Shown: positions 1 through 8,311, numbered from the stretch's first letter. The stretch: DNA of 34,834 nucleotides from an uncultured Oscillospiraceae bacterium (GCA_947631395.1 CANRLF010000021.1:1-34834), one strand, 5' to 3'. Numbers and translations are program-made. Notes: generated by a model not told the origin, from the sequence alone.

Positions 1-204
1 AAGCAGAAGAAGCGCGACTACCGCAAGCTCTGGATCACCCGTATCTCCGCCGGCTGCAAGATGAACGGCATGAACTATTCCACCTTTATGCACGGCCTGA
101 AGAAGGCGGGCATCGAGATGAACCGCAAGATGCTCTCCGAGACCGCCATCCACAACCCCGAGGCGTTCACGCAGCTGTGCGCGACCGCAAAAGCCGCACT
201 TTAA
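1..204 (+). CDS. rplT: 50S ribosomal protein L20, C-terminal part
   Basis: The first 67 codons visible end at a TAA at 202-204. The reading frame contains [20 protein letters not shown] and ends with a segment carrying [12 protein letters not shown], which are hallmark C-terminal sequences of ribosomal protein L20. L20 binds 23S rRNA and is needed early in 50S assembly. The start lies outside the window, so roughly the first half is missing. In Firmicutes this gene is normally last in an infC-rpmI-rplT operon. The strong terminator directly after the stop codon agrees with an operon end here. Identification is from conserved sequence and is very secure. Confidence 0.97.
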   Translation, partial: KQKKRDYRKLWITRISAGCKMNGMNYSTFMHGLKKAGIEMNRKMLSETAIHNPEAFTQLCATAKAAL

Positions 205-220
205 AATCAAATCAAATCGA

Positions 221-250
221 AAAACACCGCCCCTTAAGGCGGTGTTTTTG
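221..250 (+). terminator. Intrinsic terminator after rplT
   Basis: An 11-bp perfect stem (221-231 with 238-248, AAAACACCGCC) closes a 6-nt loop and runs into a T-rich tract. The A-run on its left side means it may also terminate the convergent L,D-transpeptidase gene on the minus strand. Confidence 0.9.
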
Positions 251-265
251 TGTTTGTGTGGATAT

Positions 266-1987
266 TCAGTGGATCACGACCTTGGTGCCCTCGGTTATGT
301 TTTCGAGCATCCAGTAGGCGTCCTCGTCGTACATGCGGACGCATCCGGCGCTGATGGGGAAGCCGATACGGTCGTCGACAAGTCGCGTGTGGGAGGGGTT
401 CCAGAGGCGGGAGTGGAAGGCGTAGCCTGAGCCCACATTGAAGCGGACAACCGGGCGGACTATGTAGCTTCCGTGGTTCCAGCCGTTGGGCTGGGAGTAC
501 CAGACAGTGTACTCGCCCACCGGAGTGCCGCTGCCGGAGGCGCCGGTGCCGCAGAGGAAGGTCTTTTCCAGTACCCAGTTGCCCTTTGAGCCGCGGAACA
601 CGTTTACGCGCTGATATGTGAGGTTCACCCACACGAGCCTGTCGGTGGCGCTCTCGTAGCCCTTGGCGTTGACGAATGCAGTCTTTGTGTTGTCGTCGTA
701 GTCGTGGGTCATGGCCCATTCAAGGGTCCTGTCGCCGGCGTATTTGTGGGTGACGGTGGCCAGGGCCTCCTCGGCGGATATGCCCACACGCTCGTCGATG
801 GTGCCGGTGACGGTCTGATCTCCACGGCGGAGCCTGAGCTCCACGCTGGCGACGCCGCTGGCGGGGATCGGGTCGAGCTTCACGCTGAAGTCGAGCTTCG
901 TGCCCTCCGGGCCAAGGGAGACGCGGCCGGCGCGCATGGGCTTGCCGTTCACGCACCACACGGCGGAGCATATGGAGGGGATGTCGTTGCTGACGGTGGC
1001 GCTGACGCTCACCTGGCCCTTGGCGCTGCCGGTGTCAACGAGCTCGATCCTGGCGTTTTTGAGGACGTTGGACAGGTCGCTGACGTGGAGGGGGACCGCG
1101 CCGGTGATCATCTCGTCGTCGCCGGAGGCGTTCTTGCCGGTGACGGCCAGGCGAACGACGGAGGACTCGGTGACGGCGTCGTCAAATATGAGGTTCGGGT
1201 CCGCCCTCAGCTCGGTTTTCTCAGGGCCCACGGTGAGCTTGCCGTTCCCCACGGGGAAGTCGTTCACGTACCAGGTGTACCGGCAGTCGAGCTTAAAGGG
1301 GTTTGTGAGCTCCGCCCGGAGGGGCAGGGGGTCGCCGGCGGCGATGGTCTCGGGGACTTGGAGCTCCATGTCCAGATCTCCGAGGCCCGTGGGGCGCTGA
1401 TCGGTGTCGCTTCCGGCGGTGAGACCGCAGTCGGAGCGGTAGGTGCGGCGGACGAGGCTGTCGACGGAGCCGCTACCGGTGACGGAGCAACCCACGCCGC
1501 CGAGGACCAGATCCCCGATCCTGGAGTCCGCCCGGATGACGTTGCCCTGGCCCTGGAGCTCCACGTCGCTGACGGGGGAGGTGAATACGGTGACGGAGCA
1601 GTCGCGGCTGTCCTGAGTAAGGCTCAGGCTGTCCACACGGCCGCCCCAGGGGACGACGGCGGTGTTGCCCTGGCCGGAGACGGTCACGGAGCTCACGCCG
1701 GAGGCCACGGTGACGGTCTTTCCGGAGCCGCTGATCACGAGGTTGTCCACCCCGCCGCAGATACGCACGTTTTTCGGGGACGCCTCGTCGATAACGAGGG
1801 TGCCGATGCCGCCGGCGTTGACGACGGCGTTCTCGCCGGACGCCTTCAGCGTCAGGGTGTCGGCGCGGACGCTCCTGTCCACGACGGCCGTGTCCGCCGG
1901 GGCGGCGAGGGCCGTGGCGGAAAGGGCCACCGCGGACAGCGCAAGGAGCGCAGATATGTATATTGAGAGCTTTATCCGGGTCTTCAT
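266..1987 (-). CDS. Secreted L,D-transpeptidase (YkuD) with repeat-rich N-terminus
   Basis: This 573-residue exported protein should form 3-3 cross-links in peptidoglycan or attach proteins to it. Residues 1-29 are a typical signal peptide (basic start, long Leu/Ala core, ALAAP). Residues about 35-180 are short repeats of the form V-x-L-x-I-x-G-x-G, alternating small and aliphatic residues like a beta-solenoid. Residues about 205-405 look like two Ig-like beta domains, each with a Cys and a WYVN/WCVN motif. The catalytic YkuD domain fills about 430-573: His525, then SAGCVRM with nucleophile Cys549 and Arg551. The active-site motif makes the family call secure; the N-terminal architecture is read from pattern only. 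A purine-rich stretch precedes the ATG. The gene has its own promoter and a 5' stem-loop. Confidence 0.9.
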   Translation of the reverse strand: MKTRIKLSIYISALLALSAVALSATALAAPADTAVVDRSVRADTLTLKASGENAVVNAGGIGTLVIDEASPKNVRICGGVDNLVISGSGKTVTVASGVSSVTVSGQGNTAVVPWGGRVDSLSLTQDSRDCSVTVFTSPVSDVELQGQGNVIRADSRIGDLVLGGVGCSVTGSGSVDSLVRRTYRSDCGLTAGSDTDQRPTGLGDLDMELQVPETIAAGDPLPLRAELTNPFKLDCRYTWYVNDFPVGNGKLTVGPEKTELRADPNLIFDDAVTESSVVRLAVTGKNASGDDEMITGAVPLHVSDLSNVLKNARIELVDTGSAKGQVSVSATVSNDIPSICSAVWCVNGKPMRAGRVSLGPEGTKLDFSVKLDPIPASGVASVELRLRRGDQTVTGTIDERVGISAEEALATVTHKYAGDRTLEWAMTHDYDDNTKTAFVNAKGYESATDRLVWVNLTYQRVNVFRGSKGNWVLEKTFLCGTGASGSGTPVGEYTVWYSQPNGWNHGSYIVRPVVRFNVGSGYAFHSRLWNPSHTRLVDDRIGFPISAGCVRMYDEDAYWMLENITEGTKVVIH

Positions 1988-2014
1988 CGCGAAATACTCA
2001 TCCTCTTCCTTGTT

Positions 2015-2066
2015 TTAAGGCGACGGGAGTAGAACCCGCGTGCGGGTCCGGCTCCCGTCGCCTTAA
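2015..2066 (-). promoter_or_regulatory. Perfect 15-bp stem-loop at 5' end of L,D-transpeptidase mRNA
   Basis: Positions 2015-2029 and 2052-2066 are exact reverse complements (arm TTAAGGCGACGGGAG). The loop holds a second small hairpin (ACCCGC/GCGGGT, 2034-2047). From the promoter at 2074-2102 the predicted start of transcription falls right beside the outer arm, so the mRNA would begin with this structure. No T-run follows on the minus strand, so it is unlikely to be a simple terminator. A stabilising 5' hairpin or an attenuator are possible readings. Confidence 0.6.
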
Positions 2067-2073
2067 CCTGTTT

Positions 2074-2102
2074 ATTTTATAAAATTTTACTGCTCAAGTC
2101 AA
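2074..2102 (-). promoter_or_regulatory. Sigma-A promoter for L,D-transpeptidase
   Basis: On the minus strand a TTGACT -35 box (2097-2102) and a TAAAAT -10 box (2074-2079) are separated by exactly 17 nt. Confidence 0.75.
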
Positions 2103-2248
2103 TACATCATATAAATATTCTTTTAAAGCGGCGGCCAAAAGGGCCTTTTGGGCGGGTTTGGGGCAACGGACGATACGGATATATTTTTCGGATGTTCCGG
2201 ACGGGGGCGGAAAATTTGGCGAATACTCAGGGCCGTGGATAAAAGGGG

Positions 2249-2277
2249 TTGACGGCTGGGGAATTTTACGCTATTAT
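2249..2277 (+). promoter_or_regulatory. Sigma-A promoter of the pectin/uronate cluster
   Basis: TTGACG (2249-2254) and TATTAT (2272-2277) are spaced by 17 nt, about 75 nt before the esterase start. Confidence 0.7.
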
Positions 2278-2351
2278 AAGCACAGGAATGGACATTTCGG
2301 AAAGTGGCATGGATAAAACGGGCCAAAAGGGCCCGCAAGGAGATGACCGAT

Positions 2352-3203
2352 ATGATAAACGAGAAATTTGACATATACGGGAAAACCGGGCTTTCGCGTC
2401 CTGAGGGCGCCGCCGGAGTTCTGACGGCTTACGTGCCGGAGGGGCCGGCAATGGCCGGGGTGGCCAGGAGATCCAGACCGGCGGTGCTGATACTGCCCGG
2501 CGGGGCCTACGAGTGGTGCTCCGAGCGGGAGTCCGAGCCCATAGCCCTGAAGTTCGTGTCCGCCGGGTGGGCGGCATTTGTGCTGAGCTACTCCTGCGCG
2601 CCCCATGCCTTCCCCACATCCCTCAGGGAGGCGGCGGCGTCCATGGTGTACATACGCCGGAACGCCGACAGGTACGGGGTGGACCCGGATATGGTGGCGG
2701 CCATAGGCTTCTCCGCCGGGGGGCACCTTTGCGGGACGCTGGGGACCATGTACGACGCGCCGGAGGTCCGGGACATAGAGGGCCGGATAAGGCCGGACGC
2801 CCTGGGGCTATGCTACCCCGTGGCGGTGAGCTGGGGCAGGACCCACGACAAGAGCTTTGAGAACATATCCGGCGGCGACAGGGCCCTGAGAGACAGGCTG
2901 AGCCTTGATAAGCTGGTCCGGCCGGACATGCCCCCGACGTTTATCTGGCACACCAGGGACGACCAGGCCGTGCCCTGCCGCAACAGTCTGGTGACCGCCA
3001 CGGCCATCGAGGAGGCGGGAGTGCCCTTCGCCCTGCATATCTACGCCCACGGAAGTCACGGCCTCAGCACCGCGGACGCCCGGTCGAACCCGAGCTTCGC
3101 CGTACCCGAGTCCAGCGGCGACACGGTGGGCTGGATGGACGTGATGCTGGGATTTTTCGCCGAGCGCGGACTGCGCGTACATGACATGGAGGCGGACGAA
3201 TGA
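2352..3203 (+). CDS. Alpha/beta-hydrolase esterase (acetylxylan/pectin acetylesterase-like)
   Basis: This 283-residue cytoplasmic alpha/beta-hydrolase resembles the BD-FAE/acetyl-esterase group. The oxyanion-hole segment LPGGAYEW lies near residues 48-55, the nucleophile elbow GFSAGG places Ser at 121, an acidic residue sits in HTRDDQAV (Asp203/204), and the catalytic His is in HGSHG (His233 or His236). It probably removes acetyl groups from plant sugar fragments, inferred from its uronate-degradation neighbours; the true substrate is unknown. The start at 2352 is preferred because AAGGAG (2337-2342) stands 9 nt before it; an in-frame GTG at 2304 has no such site. Its stop overlaps the ATG of the AraC gene by 4 nt, so the two are translationally coupled. 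Confidence 0.85.
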   Translation: MINEKFDIYGKTGLSRPEGAAGVLTAYVPEGPAMAGVARRSRPAVLILPGGAYEWCSERESEPIALKFVSAGWAAFVLSYSCAPHAFPTSLREAAASMVYIRRNADRYGVDPDMVAAIGFSAGGHLCGTLGTMYDAPEVRDIEGRIRPDALGLCYPVAVSWGRTHDKSFENISGGDRALRDRLSLDKLVRPDMPPTFIWHTRDDQAVPCRNSLVTATAIEEAGVPFALHIYAHGSHGLSTADARSNPSFAVPESSGDTVGWMDVMLGFFAERGLRVHDMEADE

Positions 3204-3982
3204 ATACTATCCTCTACGTGGGCGAGCACCCAAAGACCTACGACGTGACAGATCACAACCACGAGGAGTGCGAGCTGGTGTACTGCACCGGCGGATACGG
3301 GACCTTCACCTTTGACGGCGGGGACCACATATCCTACGGCGAGGGGGATCTGGTCGTAATACCCCCCAGGACGCCCCACGCCAACACCTCCGAGGAGGGA
3401 TTTACGAATATACACATGCGCATGGCCTCGCCGGCATTTCACAGCAAGAGCCCGTTCCTGGTCCACGACGACGACGGGCAGTTCCGGTTTGCCTTCAACG
3501 AGGCGAAATATTACTATCAGGCGGACATCACAAAAAGGGAGCTGGTGCTGGAGGCCCTGGGGGACCTTATCGCAAGCTACATGATGGTGCACCTTTCAAA
3601 CAGCGGCTTTTCCGAGCCCGTGGAGCAGATACGGGTGGCGATAATGCACAGCTACACCCAGCCGGACTTCGCCCTGGACGCCGCCATAAGGAAGCTACCG
3701 TTCCACTACGACTACCTCCGGAAGCTCTTTAAAAAGGAGGTGGGCGTGACGCCGCTGGAGTATATGACGAGCCTAAGAATGAAAAAGGCGGAAAGTATGC
3801 TGTCCTCCGTATGGAGCAGGGATTACTCGGTGGCGGAGGTGGCGGAGATGTGCGGGTACTCAGATCCACTGTATTTCTCACGGGTGTTCAACAAGCACTA
3901 CGGCAGGTCGCCCTCGGCCTTCGCCAAGGAGTACCGCCGCCGGGCCATGGACCGGGCCGCCGCGGAACGGTCCGAGCCGTGA
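3200..3982 (+). CDS. AraC-family transcriptional regulator (cupin plus AraC HTH)
   Basis: This is a 260-residue regulator with a cupin-like sensor domain (about residues 15-95, with HNHEECELVY and VVIPPRTPH motifs) and a C-terminal AraC double helix-turn-helix (about 157-250). The second HTH contains VAEVAEMCGYSDPLYFSRVF, close to the family signature. Such proteins usually bind a sugar in the cupin and activate nearby catabolic genes. The position inside the pectin cluster, overlapping the esterase by 4 nt and just before a strong promoter at 4025-4053, suggests that it controls the downstream isomerase-kduI-GH105 genes. The effector, perhaps an unsaturated uronate, is inference. Confidence 0.93.
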   Translation: MNTILYVGEHPKTYDVTDHNHEECELVYCTGGYGTFTFDGGDHISYGEGDLVVIPPRTPHANTSEEGFTNIHMRMASPAFHSKSPFLVHDDDGQFRFAFNEAKYYYQADITKRELVLEALGDLIASYMMVHLSNSGFSEPVEQIRVAIMHSYTQPDFALDAAIRKLPFHYDYLRKLFKKEVGVTPLEYMTSLRMKKAESMLSSVWSRDYSVAEVAEMCGYSDPLYFSRVFNKHYGRSPSAFAKEYRRRAMDRAAAERSEP

Positions 3983-4024
3983 GGCGCTCGTCCGTTTTGT
4001 GAATATCTTCTGTCGGAATTTATA

Positions 4025-4053
4025 TTGAACAGGCTAATCTGCTGTTGTATAAT
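4025..4053 (+). promoter_or_regulatory. Strong internal promoter of the uronate genes
   Basis: TTGAAC (4025-4030) and a perfect TATAAT (4048-4053) are separated by 17 nt. It lies between the AraC gene and the isomerase and so splits the cluster into a regulator part and a catabolic part. Confidence 0.8.
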
Positions 4054-4121
4054 GATAAAAACGGCTGTAATTTTGTGCAATGGTCATAAAATTCGGGCCA
4101 AAAAGGGGAGGGCTTTTTGAA

Positions 4122-4967
4122 ATGAAGCTTTGCATACGCGGGCACGATCTGGGCGTTAAGGGCACCGGCGACATCATCCGGAGGCTCCGGGAGCTGGACA
4201 TAGACGGCCTGCAGCTCGTGTGCTACAAATCCTATGACGACATACCCTATGCCCCCGGCGGCCTGACTGACGGGCGGGCGGCGGAGATCGGCGGGGCCCT
4301 CAAGGACGCCGGAGTGGCGGTGCCGCTGGTGGGGGCGTATTTCAATCAGGCCCACCCGGACAGGGACAAGGCGAAAAAGGGCTTTGACGTATTTGCCGAC
4401 TACCTTGGGAAGCTGAAGGCCCTGGGCGGGGGATATGTGGGCAGTGAGACGGGCTCATATAACGGCGACCCGTGGATCTACCACCCGCTGAACCGCAGGC
4501 CGGAGGCATATGACCAGGTGGCGGAGGTCTTTGGGCGCCTGGCGGACATCGCCGCGGAGAAGGGCGTGGGCATAGCCATGGAGGGGGCGGCGGGACATGT
4601 CTGCTGGAACCCCGACGTACTGTGCCGGGTCATCAGGAAAATGGACCGGCCCAACGTGAAGGTGATTTTTGACCTATATAATTACATGGACTACGGCAAC
4701 CAGTTCGACTATCTGGACATACTGGACAGGGGACTGGAGCTCTTTGGCCGGGACATACTGCTCTTCCACATGAAGGACTGCCTGCTCAACACCGAGGGCG
4801 CCGCCCCGAAGCAGGTGGGCTTCGGCCGGGGGGACCTGGACAAGGAGGCCATACTTCGGCGCATAAAGGCCGTGAACCCCGACTCCGTGCTGGTGCTGGA
4901 GGGCACTGTCGGCGAGGACATAGAGTTCGCCGTCAGGACCATAAGGGATATATGGGCGCGGGTGTGA
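4122..4967 (+). CDS. Sugar phosphate isomerase/epimerase (xylose isomerase-like TIM barrel)
   Basis: This 281-residue protein belongs to the AP-endonuclease-2/xylose-isomerase-like TIM-barrel superfamily. Likely metal ligands sit at the ends of strands: Glu154 (AMEGAAGH), Asp184 (FDLYNYMD), His216 (FHMKDC) and Glu260 (LVLEGTVG). Such enzymes interconvert ketoses and aldoses or epimerise them. Here it probably handles a uronate or a rhamnose/galacturonate-derived sugar, which is inference from context. The ATG at 4122 is chosen because AAAGGGGAGGG lies about 9 nt upstream; an in-frame ATG at 4080 has no binding site. A promoter at 4025-4053 precedes it, and kduI follows 53 nt later. Confidence 0.85.
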   Translation: MKLCIRGHDLGVKGTGDIIRRLRELDIDGLQLVCYKSYDDIPYAPGGLTDGRAAEIGGALKDAGVAVPLVGAYFNQAHPDRDKAKKGFDVFADYLGKLKALGGGYVGSETGSYNGDPWIYHPLNRRPEAYDQVAEVFGRLADIAAEKGVGIAMEGAAGHVCWNPDVLCRVIRKMDRPNVKVIFDLYNYMDYGNQFDYLDILDRGLELFGRDILLFHMKDCLLNTEGAAPKQVGFGRGDLDKEAILRRIKAVNPDSVLVLEGTVGEDIEFAVRTIRDIWARV

Positions 4968-5020
4968 GAGCCCTTTTTTGACCGAAAAACATTTTTAATT
5001 TACATATCAGGAGGTACGAT

Positions 5021-5863
5021 ATGAATATCAACTTTGATGTGCGCTACGCAAACCATCCGGATGACTCTAAGCACTATGACACCGCGGAGCTTCGCAGGCA
5101 CTATCACATCTCCAACATCTTTGAGGCGGATTCCATCAACCTGACCTACTCACATCAGGACCGCATCATCGCCGGGGGCATCATGCCCGTGAACGAGGAC
5201 CTGGTACTGGGGTCCTTCAAGGAGCTGGCGGCGCCATACTTCCTGGAGCGCCGGGAGCTCGGGGCTATCAACATCGGCGGCCCGGGCGTCATGGTCCTGG
5301 ACGGCGTGGAGTACAAGGTCGGCACAAAGGACGGCATCTATGTGGGCATGGGCACCAAGGAGCTGGTGTTCAAGTCCGTTGACAAGTCGAACCCCGCCAA
5401 GTTCTATGTCAATTCCAGCCCCGCCCACCGCACCTGCCCCACGGTGCTCATCCCCATGGAGAAGGCCCGCTACAACCATCTGGGCAGTCAGGAGACGGTG
5501 AACGAGCGCATCCTTCGCCAGTACATCCACCCCGCCGTGTGCGAGAGCTGCCAGCTTTCCATGGGCATGACGGCCCTTCTCCCGGGCAACGTATGGAACA
5601 CCATGCCCAGCCACACCCACGAGCGCCGCATGGAGGTCTATATGTACTTTGAGGTCGCCCCCGACCAGTGCGTATTCCACATGATGGGCCAGCCCCAGGA
5701 GACGAGGCACCTCGTCATGCACAACGAGGAGGCCGTCATATCCCCCAGCTGGTCTATACACTCCGGCGTGGGCACCGCCAACTACACCTTCATCTGGGGC
5801 ATGTGCGGCGAAAATCAGGACTTCGACGACATGGACGGCATCCCCACTCAGGATCTGAAATAA
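5021..5863 (+). CDS. kduI: 5-dehydro-4-deoxy-D-glucuronate isomerase
   Basis: This 280-residue cupin enzyme converts 5-dehydro-4-deoxy-glucuronate, the spontaneous product of unsaturated galacturonate, to 2,5-diketo-3-deoxygluconate in pectin catabolism. Length matches the E. coli enzyme. The four zinc ligands are in place: His198 and His200 (PSHTHERR), Glu205 and His247 (SWSIHSGVG). The C-terminal IWGMCGENQ is also typical of the family. AGGAGG stands 7 nt upstream of the ATG. The companion dehydrogenase (kduD), kinase and aldolase are not in this window. The GH105 hydrolase that supplies the substrate follows directly, which supports the pathway assignment. Confidence 0.96.
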   Translation: MNINFDVRYANHPDDSKHYDTAELRRHYHISNIFEADSINLTYSHQDRIIAGGIMPVNEDLVLGSFKELAAPYFLERRELGAINIGGPGVMVLDGVEYKVGTKDGIYVGMGTKELVFKSVDKSNPAKFYVNSSPAHRTCPTVLIPMEKARYNHLGSQETVNERILRQYIHPAVCESCQLSMGMTALLPGNVWNTMPSHTHERRMEVYMYFEVAPDQCVFHMMGQPQETRHLVMHNEEAVISPSWSIHSGVGTANYTFIWGMCGENQDFDDMDGIPTQDLK

Positions 5864-5925
5864 TCGTCCTATGACGCCCCGGCGCTGAGGCGAGGGGAAG
5901 AATAACGCTTTTAGGAGGGCATTAG

Positions 5926-7068
5926 ATGAACACTATTGAACGCTATGTGGAGCGTGTCATGGCGGACTCCACCCCCAGTACGCCGCTGTGGAACATCGAG
6001 AAGATAAAGGAGGGCAAGATCAACGGCTGGAACTACATCGACGGCTGTATGATGATTTCCCTTTTGAACCTCTACGCCATAACCGGCGAGAAGAGGTACT
6101 TTGACTTCGTGGACAACTTCATCGACTTCTACGTCCACGAGGACGGCACCATGCTTGGCTATGACGAGGGCGACTATAACCTGGACAACATCTGCGAGGG
6201 GAGAGTGCTCTTTGACCTGTACAACGCCACGGGCAAGGAGAAATACCGCAAGGCCATAGAGATACTCCACGGCCAGCTCCTCCGCCAGCCGCGCACCGAC
6301 GAGGGCAACTTCTGGCACAAGGCCATATATCCAAATCAGGTCTGGCTGGACGGCCTGTATATGGCGCAGGTGTTTTACACCCGCTACACCACGGAGTTTG
6401 AGGACTGCGCCGGTTATGACGACATCCGCCGCCAGTTCCACACCGTCCGTGAGAAGATGTTCGACCCGGAGACGGGCCTTTACCGCCACGGCTACGACGC
6501 CTCCAAAAAGGCGTTCTGGGCCGGCGAGGACGGCAAGTCCAAAAACCCCTGGCTCCGGTCACTGGGGTGGTTCGCCGCGGCGCTGGTGGACGTGATAAGC
6601 TACATCGCCCCGGGACATGACGACTTCAAGGGCGAGATGATCGCCATAGCCCGGGAGCTTGCCCAGAACCTCATACCCTATATCGACTCCAAATCGGGTA
6701 TGCTCTATCAGGTCCCCAACCAGGTCGGCCGGGAGGGCAACTACCCCGAGACCTCCGGCAGCGCAATGGTGGCCTACTTCTTCCTGAAGGGCGCGCGCCT
6801 TGGGATACTGGACTATAACTGCTGTCCCAGGGGCGAGGCCATATTCCAGTCCATCTGCGACAGGTACCTCACCGAGCGGGACGGCAAGCTGAACCTTGGC
6901 GGCATATGCCTTGTGGCCGGGCTCGGCCCCGAGAACAACCGCCGCCGCGACGGCTCCTTTGAGTACTATATCTCCGAGCCTATCGTCGAGAACGACGCCA
7001 AGGGAGTGGCGCCCTTCCTCATGTGCTACACCGAGCACCTTTTGAGCCACGAGCTGGACGAAGAATAA
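5926..7068 (+). CDS. GH105 unsaturated rhamnogalacturonyl/uronyl hydrolase
   Basis: This 380-residue protein matches glycoside hydrolase family 105 (YteR/YesR type), an alpha/alpha-barrel enzyme that removes the unsaturated uronic acid left by pectate or rhamnogalacturonan lyases. The general acid region NQVWLDGLYMA places Asp at 142 and a second conserved acidic site YNLDNIC at Asp87, close to the Asp143/Asp88 pair of Bacillus YteR. There is no signal peptide, so it acts in the cytoplasm on imported oligosaccharides. TAGGAGGG lies just before the ATG. Its product feeds KduI, encoded immediately upstream. Structured repeat copy A starts 4 nt after the stop codon. Confidence 0.94.
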   Translation: MNTIERYVERVMADSTPSTPLWNIEKIKEGKINGWNYIDGCMMISLLNLYAITGEKRYFDFVDNFIDFYVHEDGTMLGYDEGDYNLDNICEGRVLFDLYNATGKEKYRKAIEILHGQLLRQPRTDEGNFWHKAIYPNQVWLDGLYMAQVFYTRYTTEFEDCAGYDDIRRQFHTVREKMFDPETGLYRHGYDASKKAFWAGEDGKSKNPWLRSLGWFAAALVDVISYIAPGHDDFKGEMIAIARELAQNLIPYIDSKSGMLYQVPNQVGREGNYPETSGSAMVAYFFLKGARLGILDYNCCPRGEAIFQSICDRYLTERDGKLNLGGICLVAGLGPENNRRRDGSFEYYISEPIVENDAKGVAPFLMCYTEHLLSHELDEE

Positions 7069-7071
7069 CTT

Positions 7072-7192
7072 TGTCGAAAAAGGCCTGACGGCCTTTTCCG
7101 ACAGAGATACGCGTGGACCCGGGATTTGAAATCGGAATTTCAAATCCCGGGTCCTGCTGTCAAATTTCCGAGGCACATGTCCTTGGAAATTT
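7072..7192 (+). repeat. Structured interspersed repeat, copy A (three hairpins)
   Basis: Hairpin 1: 7072-7085 with 7090-7103 (arm TGTCGAAAAAGGCC, one mismatch). Hairpin 2: 7115-7132 with 7137-7154, 18 bp perfect, loop CGGA. The linker CTGCTGTCA follows. The third hairpin, equivalent to hairpin 4 of the other copies, is 7162-7173 with 7181-7192 (arm AAATTTCCGAGG, one G-U pair), loop CACATGT. Hairpin 3 of copies B and C is absent here. Hairpin 2 is identical to that of copy C except for one loop base. The element lies directly after the GH105 stop; hairpin 1 may serve as its terminator. Confidence 0.8.
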
Positions 7193-7281
7193 TGATTATG
7201 TCCAAATTCTATTTTGTGTTCCTGTTCAAAATCGTGCGTAAGCGTACCTGATGAGCGATAGATTTCTTCACGATCGTGTGC

Positions 7282-7287
7282 TATAAT
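7282..7287 (+). promoter_or_regulatory. Possible -10 box of the C39-like gene
   Basis: A perfect TATAAT lies 46 nt before the start of the AT-rich gene. The hexamer 17 nt upstream does not resemble a -35 box, so the promoter is only tentative. A nearby dyad (ATCGTGCG at 7232-7239 and CGATCGTG at 7271-7278) could be a regulatory site. Confidence 0.45.
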
Positions 7288-7333
7288 TTCTGCGTCGTAA
7301 AAAAAGATAGATTTTAGAGGTTGAAATGTATCT

Positions 7334-8134
7334 ATGAAGTATATGACGTTCAATTCATCATGTTCTTATGCGGGGATCGCAAATCTTTTGTCGTTCTATG
7401 GGATAGATACCGAGGACAGAACGATCGCGCTTGAGATGGGACTGCCGTTTTTGTTTGACTACGAGGATGGATGTTATTTATCGGGGCCAATGCTTCAGGG
7501 CGCAAAATGGTTCAATCTCTATTTAAAGCCTATCGGTTATACCATGACGGAAAAAGAGGTGGATAAAGAACAACTTTGCGATCATCTTCGTGATTTACAG
7601 TATGCCATGATGGGCATTTATGTAAGCGAGAGAAATAAACACGCTGTTGTATACACAGGGATCAAAGACGGCAAATTCTGTATGCTCAATAACAAATGGG
7701 AGCAGTCTGATGAGCCTGATACGCTGTTGTTTTCAGAACAGGAGCTTTTGCGGCGAGTCGATGAAAAAGTCATGGTGGCCGTTTTGAACAAGTCCGCTTG
7801 TGAAACCGTTAAAGCTGAGTGGATGGCAAAGCACTCTATAGCTGTCCTTCAGTCGTTGGCGAAAGAAATTGCCGACTTCTGTTCACGGGAAAGATCCTCA
7901 ATGGATATTCGGTCGTCTATGAAAACTCTGTTCCGCGCAATTCTGCTTGATGGGATTACAATGCTGGATCTGATTGGGGAAACTCAGATCAGTCAAAAGC
8001 TGAAAATCGTGCAAGGTCAATTTATGAACGCCGTAAAGGAAAACAAACCCATACAGCTCGACCAACGTCTTGATATGGAGCTGTTAAATTCTGCTATTAC
8101 AGAATATATCGACTTAATTCGCGTTCATGCGTAA
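7334..8134 (+). CDS. AT-rich orphan, C39/papain-like cysteine peptidase-like protein
   Basis: This 266-residue protein is not confidently recognised. Its first half resembles C39-like or BtrH N-terminal domains: Cys10 in SSCSYAGIANLLSFYGID, where a helix follows the nucleophile, then His103 in KHAVVYTGIKDGKF and Asn119/Asn120 in MLNNKW, giving a plausible Cys-His-Asn set. Residues about 155-266 are helical and charged, with no membrane segment or signal peptide. Codon use is clearly richer in A and T than in all neighbours, which suggests horizontal acquisition. The best ribosome site, AGAGG at 7316-7320, is 13 nt from this ATG and nearer an ATG at 7326 that opens only three codons. There are no same-strand partner genes. 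A protease, acyltransferase or toxin-like role is speculative. Confidence 0.65.
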   Translation: MKYMTFNSSCSYAGIANLLSFYGIDTEDRTIALEMGLPFLFDYEDGCYLSGPMLQGAKWFNLYLKPIGYTMTEKEVDKEQLCDHLRDLQYAMMGIYVSERNKHAVVYTGIKDGKFCMLNNKWEQSDEPDTLLFSEQELLRRVDEKVMVAVLNKSACETVKAEWMAKHSIAVLQSLAKEIADFCSRERSSMDIRSSMKTLFRAILLDGITMLDLIGETQISQKLKIVQGQFMNAVKENKPIQLDQRLDMELLNSAITEYIDLIRVHA

Positions 8135-8311
8135 ACGATGTATGTATTGGGTATTTCGCAAAACCTTTTATCATGTAAACCCGGCTTCATCGCACAGGGG
8201 TGGCATGGTATTATACGCGCCGTTGAATAAACATTCATCCCAGCCGTGGGTCCGATACTCCGGGAGCACAAAATAGAGGGAGCTTGATTAGTTGCGCTGA
8301 GGAGAGGCGGG

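Noticed and set aside
704-1966. Long plus-strand open frame antisense to the L,D-transpeptidase gene
   Set aside because: It mirrors the codons of the real gene, is dominated by Gly/Ala/Asp/Val, and has no recognisable domain; typical of GC-rich coding DNA read on the other strand.
2015-2066. tRNA gene or tRNA remnant
   Set aside because: A short part looks like a T-arm, but no anticodon or D-arm can be built and the whole is simply a perfect hairpin.
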